Below the pieces are notes generated by a model. That model saw only the letters and a program-made list of their open reading frames with translations. It was not told the DNA's origin and ran no database searches. 19,108 nt of DNA, taken from the NCBI GenBank assembly GCA_934463175.1, contig CAKSIW010000055.1, positions 1-19,108 of the forward strand, in the 5' to 3' direction. Below, piece by piece: positions 1 through 6,013 of this stretch. Positions within the stretch are counted from its first letter, which is position 1, and every line of letters starts with the position of its first letter. Made by a program: the position numbers and the translations under genes. This stretch comes from an uncultured Clostridia bacterium. GTDB lineage: Bacteria > Bacillota > Clostridia > Monoglobales > Monoglobaceae.

Positions 1-92
1 TCAGCTATCCTGCCCACTAAAAACCGATATTTTGTCATAGAAAAATCTAATTTACAGAAAAAATCTCACACGCCCAATTGAGCAAACAGAAG

Positions 93-254
93 TTATTTTA
101 GGGGCGGTTTAGGGTTAGGGTAAAGATACTTTTCAATTGTTGATTCTCTAACTCTGCCCGAATTAACATCCTCGAGGGTATCTCGTGCTGCGTCTTCACC
201 AAACATGTCAAAAATTTTGCTGAAATTGATTAAATCCATTTTGTTTTTAGCCAT
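93..254 (-). CDS. Hypothetical small protein (53 aa), accessory region
   Basis: Not recognised. I chose the ATG at 254 because GGAGG at 262-266 lies at the right distance; the longer frame reading from 338 would run through the neighbouring gene. The protein starts MAKNKMDLINFSKIFDMFGE, is charged and probably helical, and ends in a proline/lysine-rich tail (PNPKPPLK). Its start overlaps the end of the 181-aa gene by 8 bases, so the two are probably translationally coupled and transcribed leftward in one operon with the excisionase-like gene. The mobile-element setting suggests a small accessory or DNA-processing protein, but nothing in the sequence identifies its job. Confidence 0.55.
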   Translation of the reverse strand: MAKNKMDLINFSKIFDMFGEDAARDTLEDVNSGRVRESTIEKYLYPNPKPPLK

Positions 255-792
255 TTGTTTTTCCTCCATTATTAAACAGCGATTCCTCTGCCTCACGATG
301 CCACAGCATTGCGGCATCTGAAACATCATAAACTGCATACTTTTCCGTGCAAAGGTTTAACACGCCCGCATAACGGATTGTGTTTGACACAGCGGGATTC
401 AATCTTCGCCAAACAGTAGAACAGGCAAATGACATCTTTTCTTCGTCATAATCCAGTGCTACTCCCATTGCCTTCATTACAGATGCAATCCACGCAATGC
501 CTGCCACACGCTTTCTTGTCTTACCGTTGCCGTTTATCGTATAAAACGGTTCAAGGTCATAATATTCATACGCTGCTTTTTTATAAAGTGAATAATAACC
601 GTCGCTGCGTGATGAAATCAGTTTTCTTGTCACCATACTCCTAACAGCATATGTTCCTCTGTTAAGTGCATTTTTTGCAAAAGGCTTGTCTGAACTCCAT
701 CCGTCTGTAACCATGCACATAGTACGCATATCCGCAACAGGGTAACGTACCAAAAATTCCGATAATAATTCTTCTCTTAAGCTTATCGCCAT
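247..792 (-). CDS. Hypothetical protein (181 aa) of an integrated element
   Basis: Not recognised with certainty. The first ~75 residues (LREELLSEFLVRYPVADMRT, then GTYAVRSMVTRKLISSRSDG) look like a winged-helix fold: helices followed by a short hairpin with alternating polar residues. The second half (YAGVLNLCTEKYAVYDVSDA) is a mixed alpha/beta segment. This layout is reminiscent of replication-relaxation-type proteins of Gram-positive mobile elements, but that is inference without a diagnostic motif. The ATG at 792 follows the excisionase-like gene by 12 bases with a GGAGGA ribosome site in the gap, and the end overlaps the next gene by 8 bases, so it is the middle gene of a three-gene leftward operon beside a tRNA-Ser remnant. 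Confidence 0.6.
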   Translation of the reverse strand: MAISLREELLSEFLVRYPVADMRTMCMVTDGWSSDKPFAKNALNRGTYAVRSMVTRKLISSRSDGYYSLYKKAAYEYYDLEPFYTINGNGKTRKRVAGIAWIASVMKAMGVALDYDEEKMSFACSTVWRRLNPAVSNTIRYAGVLNLCTEKYAVYDVSDAAMLWHREAEESLFNNGGKTNG

Positions 793-804
793 AAAAATCC
801 TCCT

Positions 805-1353
805 CTATGCTGGCAACACCTCCTCGAAAATCCCCATAAACTCCTTTGAACAGCTTGTGCGAAAGTCAACGCTCACAAGAAAGTCAATCAAGCCTTCCTT
901 TGAAATGTAATATTTTTTGCCGACCATTACTGCCTTAAGCCTACCTGAATTGATATATCTCAAAACAAGTCTTCGGTCTCTTTCAAGAATTTTTCCGATT
1001 TCCTCAGTTCCCAAAATATCGGGCTTATCAGCAAGGAGTTTTTCGTAATGCTTTCTCATTGTCTGAATATATTGGGGTGAGTTATCAAGTGCCGCCGCTG
1101 AATGTCTTTTCCTTCGCTTTGAAAACAGCCCCTTAGGGAGAGCGGGTCTGTACGCCAGATATTTTGCAACATCCATCAGCTCTATTGTGTATTTTCTTGT
1201 CTTTTTGCCGCTGTCCCTGCACGGGACAATTTTGTTTTCAAGTAAATAACTTGCGTGTCTTTTACTGATATGACAAATCCTTCTCATTTGCTCCATACTG
1301 ACCTGTTCGGGATAATTTTGCCTTAATTCTCTAAAAATATTTTTTACTGCCAT
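805..1353 (-). CDS. Excisionase-like protein with two helix-turn-helix domains (182 aa)
   Basis: Predicted DNA-binding protein. Residues ~15-65 form a first HTH-like unit (SMEQMRRICHISKRHASYLL). Residues ~110-160 match the excisionase/HTH_17 pattern: GTEEIGKILERDRRLVLRYI, then the wing SGRLKAVMVGKKYYISKEGL. In that family the HTH and wing bind direct repeats near att sites, bending DNA for excision, or act as repressors. An upstream-extended frame to 1524 exists, but the ATG at 1353 has AAAGGA eight bases away and begins at the conserved part, so I use it. The gene is the first of a leftward operon and is the nearest one to the tRNA-Ser remnant at 1603-1661, which fits a recombination directionality factor. 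No integrase gene lies in the window. Confidence 0.65.
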   Translation of the reverse strand: MAVKNIFRELRQNYPEQVSMEQMRRICHISKRHASYLLENKIVPCRDSGKKTRKYTIELMDVAKYLAYRPALPKGLFSKRRKRHSAAALDNSPQYIQTMRKHYEKLLADKPDILGTEEIGKILERDRRLVLRYINSGRLKAVMVGKKYYISKEGLIDFLVSVDFRTSCSKEFMGIFEEVLPA

Positions 1354-1413
1354 ATTCATCATCCTTTCAAATTCAGACACCAAGCGGACAAGACGAAAGA
1401 AACAGGCATCAAA

Positions 1414-1437
1414 AAGTTCTCTCCAAAGTTCTCTCCA
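1414..1437. repeat. Two abutting 12-bp direct repeats
   Basis: AAGTTCTCTCCA occurs twice without a gap (1414-1425 and 1426-1437), 60 bases upstream of the excisionase-like start and about 165 bases from the tRNA remnant. Perfect short direct repeats at this place are what excisionase or integrase arm-binding sites look like. Binding itself is inferred. Confidence 0.5.
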
Positions 1438-1503
1438 AAATGCAAAAAAGGTATGCTTTTGGTAAAATTGGGGGTACAAATTAAAAAGTCGCTTTGTTAA
1501 AGC

Positions 1504-1544
1504 AAAAAAGCCGTAAAAGTCCAATTGTTATGGGCTTTTACAGC
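1504..1544 (-). terminator. Leftward intrinsic terminator-like hairpin
   Basis: GTAAAAGTCC (1513-1522) pairs with GGGCTTTTAC (1532-1541) around a 9-base loop, with one G-T pair. Six A on the left side (1504-1509) become a U-run in leftward transcripts. It lies between the tRNA remnant and the excisionase-like operon, so it would insulate the operon from read-through from the right or act as an attenuator in its leader. Confidence 0.5.
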
Positions 1545-1602
1545 TTCCGTATTTTCTGTTATATTCCTTTCATTTCCCGCATTATCCCAACTGACCGGAT
1601 AA

Positions 1603-1661
1603 CTCGAAATCAGTTTGTCGGTGATACCGGCACGTGGGTTCGAATCCCACCCCGTCCGCCA
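1603..1661 (+). pseudogene. 3' fragment of tRNA-Ser(CGA), probable att site of an integrated element
   Basis: The segment starts at an anticodon loop CTCGAAA (1603-1609, anticodon CGA). It continues with the 3' anticodon strand TCAGT, a serine-type long variable arm (TGTCGG/CCGGCA, 1616-1632), a perfect T arm (GTGGG, TTCGAAT, CCCAC; 1634-1650), the acceptor 3' strand CCCGTCC, discriminator G73 (typical of serine) and an encoded CCA. The matching 5' acceptor strand GGACGGG and any D arm are absent upstream, so no complete tRNA can fold. A 3' tRNA portion beginning at the anticodon loop is the classic footprint left by a tyrosine integrase. Because the terminator follows on the right, the inserted element should lie to the left. 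An AACTGA six bases long upstream (1589-1594) can pair with TCAGTT, which may be the inverted core arm. Confidence 0.75.
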
Positions 1662-1697
1662 AAAAGCGTGATGATTTTACTGTCATCACGCTTTTTC
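1661..1697. terminator. Bidirectional intrinsic terminator after the tRNA-Ser remnant
   Basis: A perfect 14-bp stem (1661-1674 with 1683-1696) has an 8-base loop. The stem ends in A5 on the left and T5 on the right, so it can work on both strands: behind the tRNA rightward, and behind the 107-aa gene leftward. Confidence 0.8.
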
Positions 1698-1712
1698 TTA
1701 GCCATTATTAAA

Positions 1713-2036
1713 TTATTTCCATAAACTTTCAGTTTCGTTATATGTGTTTAACCACTCTTCATCAAGTATGTTTTGAACATATTTATATCTCATTTCGGGT
1801 TTCTTAATCAGCGTCCACTTAAGTTGAGCAATACTATATTTAGCAAATGCAATCCATTGTGGATAGTTTATAGCAAGCAGATTTTCTGAAACATAAACTT
1901 TTCCTGTATTAATTGCCGTTGCTGCTGTATGCGCTAAAAATAGTTCTGTTCCTAATTTAGGATATTTTTGTCTATTAGCAGTAAAGGCAACGCTATCTTT
2001 TAATGAATGTCCTTCTTTTTTCTTTTTATATTTCAA
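1713..2036 (-). CDS. Hypothetical 107-aa protein coupled to KptA
   Basis: Not recognised. It begins with a lysine-rich stretch (MKYKKKKEGHSLKDSVAFTA) and then looks mostly helical, with aromatic residues in the second half (NYPQWIAFAKYSIAQLKW). No signal peptide or membrane segment is evident. The start codon is TTG at 2036, whose TTGA overlaps the TGA stop of the phosphotransferase gene. No good ribosome site precedes it, so translation probably depends on termination-reinitiation from the upstream gene, tying its amount to KptA. The coupling suggests that the two products act together or are made in fixed ratio. The gene is AT-rich compared with the clp and aspS genes, and it ends just before the bidirectional terminator beside the tRNA remnant. 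Confidence 0.6.
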   Translation of the reverse strand: MKYKKKKEGHSLKDSVAFTANRQKYPKLGTELFLAHTAATAINTGKVYVSENLLAINYPQWIAFAKYSIAQLKWTLIKKPEMRYKYVQNILDEEWLNTYNETESLWK

Positions 2037-2833
2037 GACAATATAGTTATGTATTGCGGAGGAATGTTATTACACAACCAAACAATATCGTTGCCTTTAT
2101 AAAACAGCACTCCGTTCTTATAGGCTTCTTTTGCATTGATCCGAAGAATAATCGGATTTGAATCGCGTCGTTTTCCAACAAGCTGTGCTGTTTCAATGTC
2201 TGCTGACAGGTGAACAAATTGTCTTGACATTGGCAACAGACCATCAGACAGAATTTTGTCAATGGCTTTATGCGATGTTCCGTGAAATAATGTTTCGGGC
2301 GGTTCGCATAGTTCTTTTTTAATTATGTGAGGTGTTGAATGACCGTATAACGCTCGGATTTTATCACCCGATATTTCGTGACGTTTCTTGTCAGATGTTT
2401 TTATAATATGTTCCAAGTCGGCTCTTTTGATTTCGTCAGAATAATTACCTGTTTCGTTTAATGCAAACAACAACTGTGAAATCGGAACATATCCTTGTTC
2501 GTCAAGCTCTAACTCATATTCCCAGGGAGCGTGGCGAAGTGCATACGATATTTCTTTGCTTAATTCTGTGTAGTTCATTCCTCCATTTCCTTCCTTCTGT
2601 TGTTTGTATTTGTCCACTTCCGCAATGATTTTCGGATCGCTTTTGACCATGTAGTACGGTTCATTCATAAGATCTACATATCCTTGGTTTTGAAAAGCAG
2701 ATAAAATAATATCATCGATGATATCTGTGGAATTGTCGTGGACATGAGTTGATTCGCCGGCTTTCCAATATAAATACCCGGCTAATTGATATATGTTTGG
2801 GATATGCAATTCGTGCCAACCATAATAAAGCAT
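2033..2833 (-). CDS. kptA: RNA 2'-phosphotransferase (KptA/Tpt1 family) with N-terminal extension
   Basis: KptA/Tpt1 enzymes move an internal RNA 2'-phosphate to NAD+, releasing nicotinamide and making ADP-ribose 1'',2''-cyclic phosphate; in fungi this finishes tRNA splicing, while the bacterial role is unsettled. Residues 86-266 are a complete family domain: LSKEISYALRHAP with R100 and H101, DKKRHEIS with R151, HGTSHKAIDKILSDGLLPMS (184-203), R204 and VHLS (207-210). All four catalytic positions (R-H-R-R) are present. The first 85 residues are not part of the family; they look helical with a possible wing (GYVDLMNEPYYMVKSDPK) and may be a winged helix. The ATG at 2833 has AGGTG upstream. An internal ATG at 2578 would give the bare 181-aa enzyme, but GGAGGA sits almost against it, so the long form seems likelier. 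The gene leads a two-gene leftward operon. Confidence 0.85.
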   Translation of the reverse strand: MLYYGWHELHIPNIYQLAGYLYWKAGESTHVHDNSTDIIDDIILSAFQNQGYVDLMNEPYYMVKSDPKIIAEVDKYKQQKEGNGGMNYTELSKEISYALRHAPWEYELELDEQGYVPISQLLFALNETGNYSDEIKRADLEHIIKTSDKKRHEISGDKIRALYGHSTPHIIKKELCEPPETLFHGTSHKAIDKILSDGLLPMSRQFVHLSADIETAQLVGKRRDSNPIILRINAKEAYKNGVLFYKGNDIVWLCNNIPPQYITILS

Positions 2834-2856
2834 ATACGCACCTGCTTTCCTTTGAT

Positions 2857-2868
2857 ACCTCCATTATA
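2857..2868 (-). promoter_or_regulatory. Extended -10 promoter of the kptA operon
   Basis: On the minus strand TTGTATAAT has its TATAAT at 2863-2868, directly after the terminator of the WYL gene and 30 bases before the kptA start. The -35 region is poor, which suits an extended -10 type promoter. Confidence 0.45.
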
Positions 2869-2869
2869 C

Positions 2870-2901
2870 AAAAATGAGTGTCCTTAAATACGGACACTCA
2901 T
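2870..2901 (-). terminator. Terminator overlapping the WYL gene stop codon
   Basis: A perfect 10-bp stem, ATGAGTGTCC (2874-2883) with GGACACTCAT (2892-2901), has an 8-base loop and is followed leftward by a short U-run. The stem includes the TGA stop (2898-2900) of the WYL gene and separates it from the kptA promoter. Confidence 0.65.
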
Positions 2902-3875
2902 TTATAAATTTCCGCTATTTCTTCAGCAAGATGCCGCATTTTCTCGGCAACATAGCCGGGAGAGATAATTTTTGCACGTTTTCCGAAGCTCATAATCCAT
3001 GACAGGAAATGCGGACTGACTGCAACCTTAACGCGGCATATGAAGTGTTCATCATCTTTTTTGACAATCGGAAGGTCTGTGCCGAATCTGTCAAACACCA
3101 CACCGACAAGCTCGTTTGAAAATTCAACGGATACATCGGTTTCTTCGCCGCTGAACATTTGAAACATTGCCTTTGAATAGCTTGACAAATCAAACGGCTT
3201 TTCCGAAAGAACCCTGTCGGCGTCGGTGAGCTTAATCGTCTCCATTTTGTCAACGCGGTAATGTGTGTAGCTGTCATATTTTTCCTTATATGTAATGAGA
3301 TAATAGTTTTCGTCGTCCCATGTAAGCGCAACAGGCGATTCGGTGTATAGTCCGCCGTCCTTGCGATATACCTTTTTCTTGTCTGTATCAAGACTGAAAT
3401 ATTTAAAGGTTATTTGCTTATTTGCTGTGATGGCCTCGTGGATTTTATCAACGTTATAATAAATCTGTTCGTTGACCGTTTTCACGCGGTTGGTGATGAA
3501 CACCTGTCTCTGAAGCTTTTTTGCGTTTGCGCGGCTGGTGAGCTTCTCAATCTTTGAAATAAGCTCCATGCTCTTTTTATGGGTTATGAACTTTGACGAC
3601 TGAACGCTGTCAACCAGCAGCTTTAGTTCGGGAAGCTCAAAATCGCGGCTTGCGATGTAATAGTTGGTTGTGCGTGTCTTATTTGAGCAGATGTCAAGCC
3701 CGAACAGCCGCAGATATTCAAGGTCGTCATAGACGCTTTTGCGCTCGGCGGAAATACCAAGCCTTGAAAGCTCGGCGATCATTTCGGGAACGGTGATTGT
3801 GTGCTCCTCATCGGTCTGCTCCAGCAGTATTTTTGCAAGATACATCATTTTAAGCTTCTGGCGTGATTGCTTCAT
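2898..3875 (-). CDS. WYL-domain transcriptional regulator (325 aa)
   Basis: Ligand-sensing DNA-binding regulator. Residues ~1-75 are a winged HTH (MMYLAKILLEQTDEEHTITV, DLEYLRLFGLDICSN). Residues ~140-220 are a WYL domain: YYNVDKIHEAITANKQITFK, then ENYYLITY in place of WYL at 190-196 and HYRVDKM at 205-211. A C-terminal WCX-type segment follows (~240-325, with FGTDLPIV and SPHFLSWIMSFG). The ATG at 3875 has GGAGGT five bases upstream; the frame extends 18 codons further but without a ribosome site. WYL regulators bind nucleic acid or nucleotide-like ligands and often control DNA-damage or phage-defence genes, but the target here is unknown. The gene lies downstream of the SWIM protein on the same strand, after 138 bases containing a small overlapping ORF. 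Confidence 0.88.
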   Translation of the reverse strand: MKQSRQKLKMMYLAKILLEQTDEEHTITVPEMIAELSRLGISAERKSVYDDLEYLRLFGLDICSNKTRTTNYYIASRDFELPELKLLVDSVQSSKFITHKKSMELISKIEKLTSRANAKKLQRQVFITNRVKTVNEQIYYNVDKIHEAITANKQITFKYFSLDTDKKKVYRKDGGLYTESPVALTWDDENYYLITYKEKYDSYTHYRVDKMETIKLTDADRVLSEKPFDLSSYSKAMFQMFSGEETDVSVEFSNELVGVVFDRFGTDLPIVKKDDEHFICRVKVAVSPHFLSWIMSFGKRAKIISPGYVAEKMRHLAEEIAEIYK

Positions 3876-3942
3876 TTTGCACCTCCATTTTAACCTGATC
3901 CGTTGACGGGAAGCTCTGCATTTCATCATTTGTCATTTTCAT
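3850..3942 (-). CDS. Candidate 30-aa small ORF overlapping the WYL gene start
   Basis: The ATG at 3942 is preceded by GGAG five bases away and opens a 30-codon frame. It starts MKMTNDEMQSFPSTDQVKME and ends at TAA 3850-3852, 26 bases inside the WYL gene in another frame. The WYL ribosome site lies within this ORF, so ribosomes translating it would pass over or reinitiate at the WYL start. It may be a regulatory leader peptide rather than a functional protein. Evidence is only the ribosome site and position. Confidence 0.35.
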   Translation of the reverse strand: MKMTNDEMQSFPSTDQVKMEVQNEAITPEA

Positions 3943-4013
3943 CTTTTCTCCAATATTGTTTATTCTTAATCATAGCCCTCAAACCCGTCCGGAGCGGTTG
4001 AGTTTTTCGCAAA

Positions 4014-4823
4014 TTACTTTTCCAGACTGATCCTTCCCGATGTTCTTTTGGACATAACCGTGTTCACAAAGGAATCCTTGCTGACAGCCGCAAAATAGCC
4101 GCTGTATTTATCGTCATAGTTTTCAGCAATGAGATCCAGCGTCTCCCTGAGCTGAAGCATAACTGCAAATTCGTGCTTGCACGCGCCGCTGCAAAAGCAG
4201 GAGCATTTGAGGTTTGAGATTTCTCCGCTGCGGAAGTCAAACTCAATTTCATAGTATTTGCTGCCCTCCGCAATTGCATGACCCCGTGTGCCGTCCAGCT
4301 CGGCATAGACAATTCTGTTTTCAACATAATAATCATGACCACGGTCTGCCGTGTCGGGAGAAATTTTCATCTTTGACAAGTCATCAAGAGGAAAGCGGCT
4401 CGAACCGTCATTGCAGCAAACAAAATCCTCGCCGTTCTCGGGAGCTTTGAACCACGTGAGAACCTTTGAATATGGAATTGCATTTCTGTCAAAGCTGACA
4501 ATGTGCGTGCCTGCAAGGTAAAAATCGCCTGTGACATTGGTGTCAGCCACGGCAACGACCCTTTTGTAGTCGGAAAGCTTAATCTTAAAGGAGTGATTAA
4601 CCTCCGTGACCTGTCCGCGGTATCCCTCAAGCTTGCCCTCAACATAAACAAAATCGCCGACCTTCAAGTCAAAGCTGTCGTTATAATATGCCCAGCCTGT
4701 GCCTCTGTGAGGGAAATATATCCGAACAACCGACTTCTTTGGCTGAACCTCGCTGCGGTGAATCGGTGCAGGGACCTCTCTCTCGGCTTTTCTTGTGATG
4801 AACCCGATTGGATTTTTCTTCAT
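4014..4823 (-). CDS. SWIM zinc-finger protein (269 aa)
   Basis: The C-terminal part carries a SWIM zinc finger with the CxCx(n)CxH pattern: C207-S-C209, C211, C215-K-H217, followed by the usual helix FAVMLQLRETLDLI. SWIM fingers bind DNA or proteins and occur in SNF2 helicase partners and recombination proteins. The N-terminal ~100 residues (VVRIYFPHRGTGWAYYNDSF, VGDFVYVEGKLEGYRGQVTE) look like a small beta-barrel of the KOW or PSP1 kind, suggesting a nucleic-acid contact; that part is inference. The start at 4823 has GGGAGG nine bases upstream. The gene is alone behind its own promoter and is probably co-transcribed with the WYL regulator below it. No SNF2 helicase gene is in the window, so its partner is unknown. 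Confidence 0.8.
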   Translation of the reverse strand: MKKNPIGFITRKAEREVPAPIHRSEVQPKKSVVRIYFPHRGTGWAYYNDSFDLKVGDFVYVEGKLEGYRGQVTEVNHSFKIKLSDYKRVVAVADTNVTGDFYLAGTHIVSFDRNAIPYSKVLTWFKAPENGEDFVCCNDGSSRFPLDDLSKMKISPDTADRGHDYYVENRIVYAELDGTRGHAIAEGSKYYEIEFDFRSGEISNLKCSCFCSGACKHEFAVMLQLRETLDLIAENYDDKYSGYFAAVSKDSFVNTVMSKRTSGRISLEK

Positions 4824-4863
4824 AATATTTTAACCTCCCAAAAAGCTTGCTTGTTTTCTTTAA

Positions 4864-4884
4864 ACTCATTTTAGCAAAATGAGT
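4864..4884. other. Perfect hairpin in the SWIM gene leader
   Basis: ACTCATTTT (4864-4872) and AAAATGAGT (4876-4884) form a 9-bp stem with a 3-base loop between the promoter and the ribosome site of the SWIM gene. There is no adjacent U-run, so it is more likely an operator or mRNA stem than a terminator. Confidence 0.45.
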
Positions 4885-4913
4885 GGGTGTTAAAAAGGAC
4901 AGTGCTTAATTTA

Positions 4914-4942
4914 ATTATAGCATATTATGAAAGCTGCTGCAA
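4914..4942 (-). promoter_or_regulatory. Promoter of the SWIM/WYL transcript
   Basis: On the minus strand -35 TTGCAG (4937-4942), a 17-base spacer and a perfect -10 TATAAT (4914-4919) point at the SWIM gene, just past the end of the HxlR gene. Confidence 0.6.
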
Positions 4943-4953
4943 GATGATACGCG

Positions 4954-5283
4954 TTATAATCCGGCAGCTGATTTATAGTAGTTTCCGAAGTCGGCAAGTG
5001 CGTCAATAATCGGCAGCATTTCGCGCCCGAGGTCTGTTAAACCGTATTCCACCCTCGGCGGCAGCTCGTGATAGTCATGCCGATATGCGAGACCGTCATC
5101 AATCATCTGACGCAGGCTGTCGGTCAGCACCTTTTGAGATATTCCCTCCAGGTCACGCTGAAGCTCGTTAAATCTCCACGGACGCATTCTCAGATTCCGA
5201 ATGATCAGCAGCTTCCATTTTCCGCCGATTAACGCGACTGCCGAAGCCACGGGGCAGGCAGGCAATTCATTTTTTGTTTTCAT
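4954..5283 (-). CDS. HxlR-family winged-helix regulator (109 aa)
   Basis: Full-length HxlR protein. The opening CPVASAVALIGGKWKLLIIR holds the family's near-N-terminal cysteine (C10), which in YodB and HypR is the redox- or electrophile-sensing residue. The HTH lies at ~37-66 (RFNELQRDLEGISQKVLTDS), followed by the wing PPRVEYGLTDLGREML. The start at 5283 has AAGGAG eight bases upstream. It is divergent from the cupin gene with 167 bases between, the usual arrangement for an HxlR regulator and its target, and its own -35 box overlaps a palindrome, so autoregulation is likely. The inducing signal is not visible from sequence. Confidence 0.93.
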   Translation of the reverse strand: MKTKNELPACPVASAVALIGGKWKLLIIRNLRMRPWRFNELQRDLEGISQKVLTDSLRQMIDDGLAYRHDYHELPPRVEYGLTDLGREMLPIIDALADFGNYYKSAAGL

Positions 5284-5313
5284 GACTTCATTTCTCCTTG
5301 CAGATATATTTTA

Positions 5314-5393
5314 TTATATGCACATATTATACCACACATTTTAAAATTTGTATACAGTTATAAAAAAGTGCGTACTTGTTTTTATATGCACAT
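5314..5393. promoter_or_regulatory. Divergent hxlR/cupin control region with repeats and palindromes
   Basis: The minus-strand promoter of the HxlR gene is -35 TATACA (5349-5354), 17 bases, then -10 TATAAT (5326-5331) within TGGTATAAT. The palindrome TGTATACA (5349-5356) covers the -35. A second inverted repeat, AAGT-GCGT-ACTT, lies at 5366-5377. A perfect 12-bp direct repeat, TTATATGCACAT, occurs at 5314-5325 and 5382-5393 and brackets both. These are good operator candidates for the HxlR dimer. I see no strong rightward promoter for the cupin gene. Confidence 0.6.
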
Positions 5394-5450
5394 GGTGGTA
5401 GACTGTAGTCAGGCAAAGGATATTGCCGAAAAATTCAGGAGGTGTGCATA

Positions 5451-5804
5451 ATGAAAAATTATACCAAAACAAACATAGGCAGTGAAGGACGGGCGGAGCT
5501 TCATGAAAAGCTTGCTCTGACGGGGGCGGAAATCAGCATTAATCATCTTCCGTCAGGCGCAAATGTTCCCTTTGTTCACTCCCACAAAAACAATGAGGAA
5601 ATCTATGGAATACTTTCGGGCAGGGGACATGTCACGATTGACGGTGAGGATATTGAGCTTGCGGCAGGCGATTGGCTGAGAATCGCCCCCGCGGCAAAAC
5701 GGCAGTTCTTTGCAGCGGCGGATTCCGAAATCTCCTTTGTCTGCATACAGGTGAAGGAAAATTCGCTTGGCGGCTTCACCGCAGATGACGCTGTGGTATA
5801 TTAA
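5451..5804 (+). CDS. Small single-domain cupin protein (117 aa)
   Basis: Cupin_2-type beta-barrel. Motif 1 is PFVHSHKNNEEIYGILSGRG with metal ligands H43, H45 and E49/E50. Motif 2 is AGDWLRIAPAAKRQFF, where the usual third histidine appears replaced (AAKRQ), so metal binding may be altered or lost. Proteins of this size act as sugar or small-molecule binders, isomerases or dioxygenase-like enzymes; the substrate cannot be told. I use the ATG at 5451, eight bases from AGGAGG (5437-5442), and not the in-frame GTG at 5442, which lies in the ribosome site. The gene is divergent from the HxlR regulator, which probably controls it, and ends before a 200-base non-coding stretch. Confidence 0.85.
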   Translation: MKNYTKTNIGSEGRAELHEKLALTGAEISINHLPSGANVPFVHSHKNNEEIYGILSGRGHVTIDGEDIELAAGDWLRIAPAAKRQFFAAADSEISFVCIQVKENSLGGFTADDAVVY

Positions 5805-5835
5805 ACCTCAGACAGCAAAAAGACGGTGCCGTAAT

Positions 5836-5924
5836 GCAGAAAAAGGAGAGAAAATCACAGATTACAGTGACCGCAAATGCTGCGGCTCGGTTTGGCTGAG
5901 GCAGAAATTGATTCCTTTTTCTGC
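5836..5924. repeat. 12-bp inverted repeat with 65-base spacer
   Basis: GCAGAAAAAGGA (5836-5847) and TCCTTTTTCTGC (5913-5924) are perfect inverted copies. CGTAAT just outside the left arm and ATTACG further right extend the symmetry imperfectly. It lies in the non-coding stretch after the cupin gene; a small structured RNA or a remnant of a small mobile repeat are both possible. Confidence 0.35.
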
Positions 5925-5950
5925 GTTCCGAATATTACGCCAAAAAAACA

Positions 5951-5995
5951 AAGGCTGTTTAAAAAGTCGGTTTGACTTTTTAAACAGCCCTTTTT
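5951..5995. terminator. Strong bidirectional terminator between cupin and surface-protein genes
   Basis: A perfect 16-bp stem (5953-5968 with 5974-5989) has loop GGTTT and T5 on the right. The A-rich left flank gives a U-rich tail on the minus strand. It serves the convergent cupin and SLH-protein genes. Confidence 0.88.
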
Positions 5996-6013
5996 CACAT
6001 AGCGTGCCGGGAT

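Noticed and set aside
1..38. Possible start of a leftward gene running off the left edge (ATG at 38, MTKYRFLVGRIA)
   Set aside because: Only 12 codons are visible and no ribosome site precedes the ATG, so it cannot be supported.
1354..1524. Longer N terminus of the excisionase-like protein
   Set aside because: It runs through the tandem 12-mers and the terminator-like hairpin, has atypical composition, and the ATG at 1353 has the ribosome site.
5834..5899. 21-codon frame starting MQKKERKSQITVTANAAARF
   Set aside because: There is no ribosome site at a good distance and it lies inside an inverted repeat, so it is probably chance.
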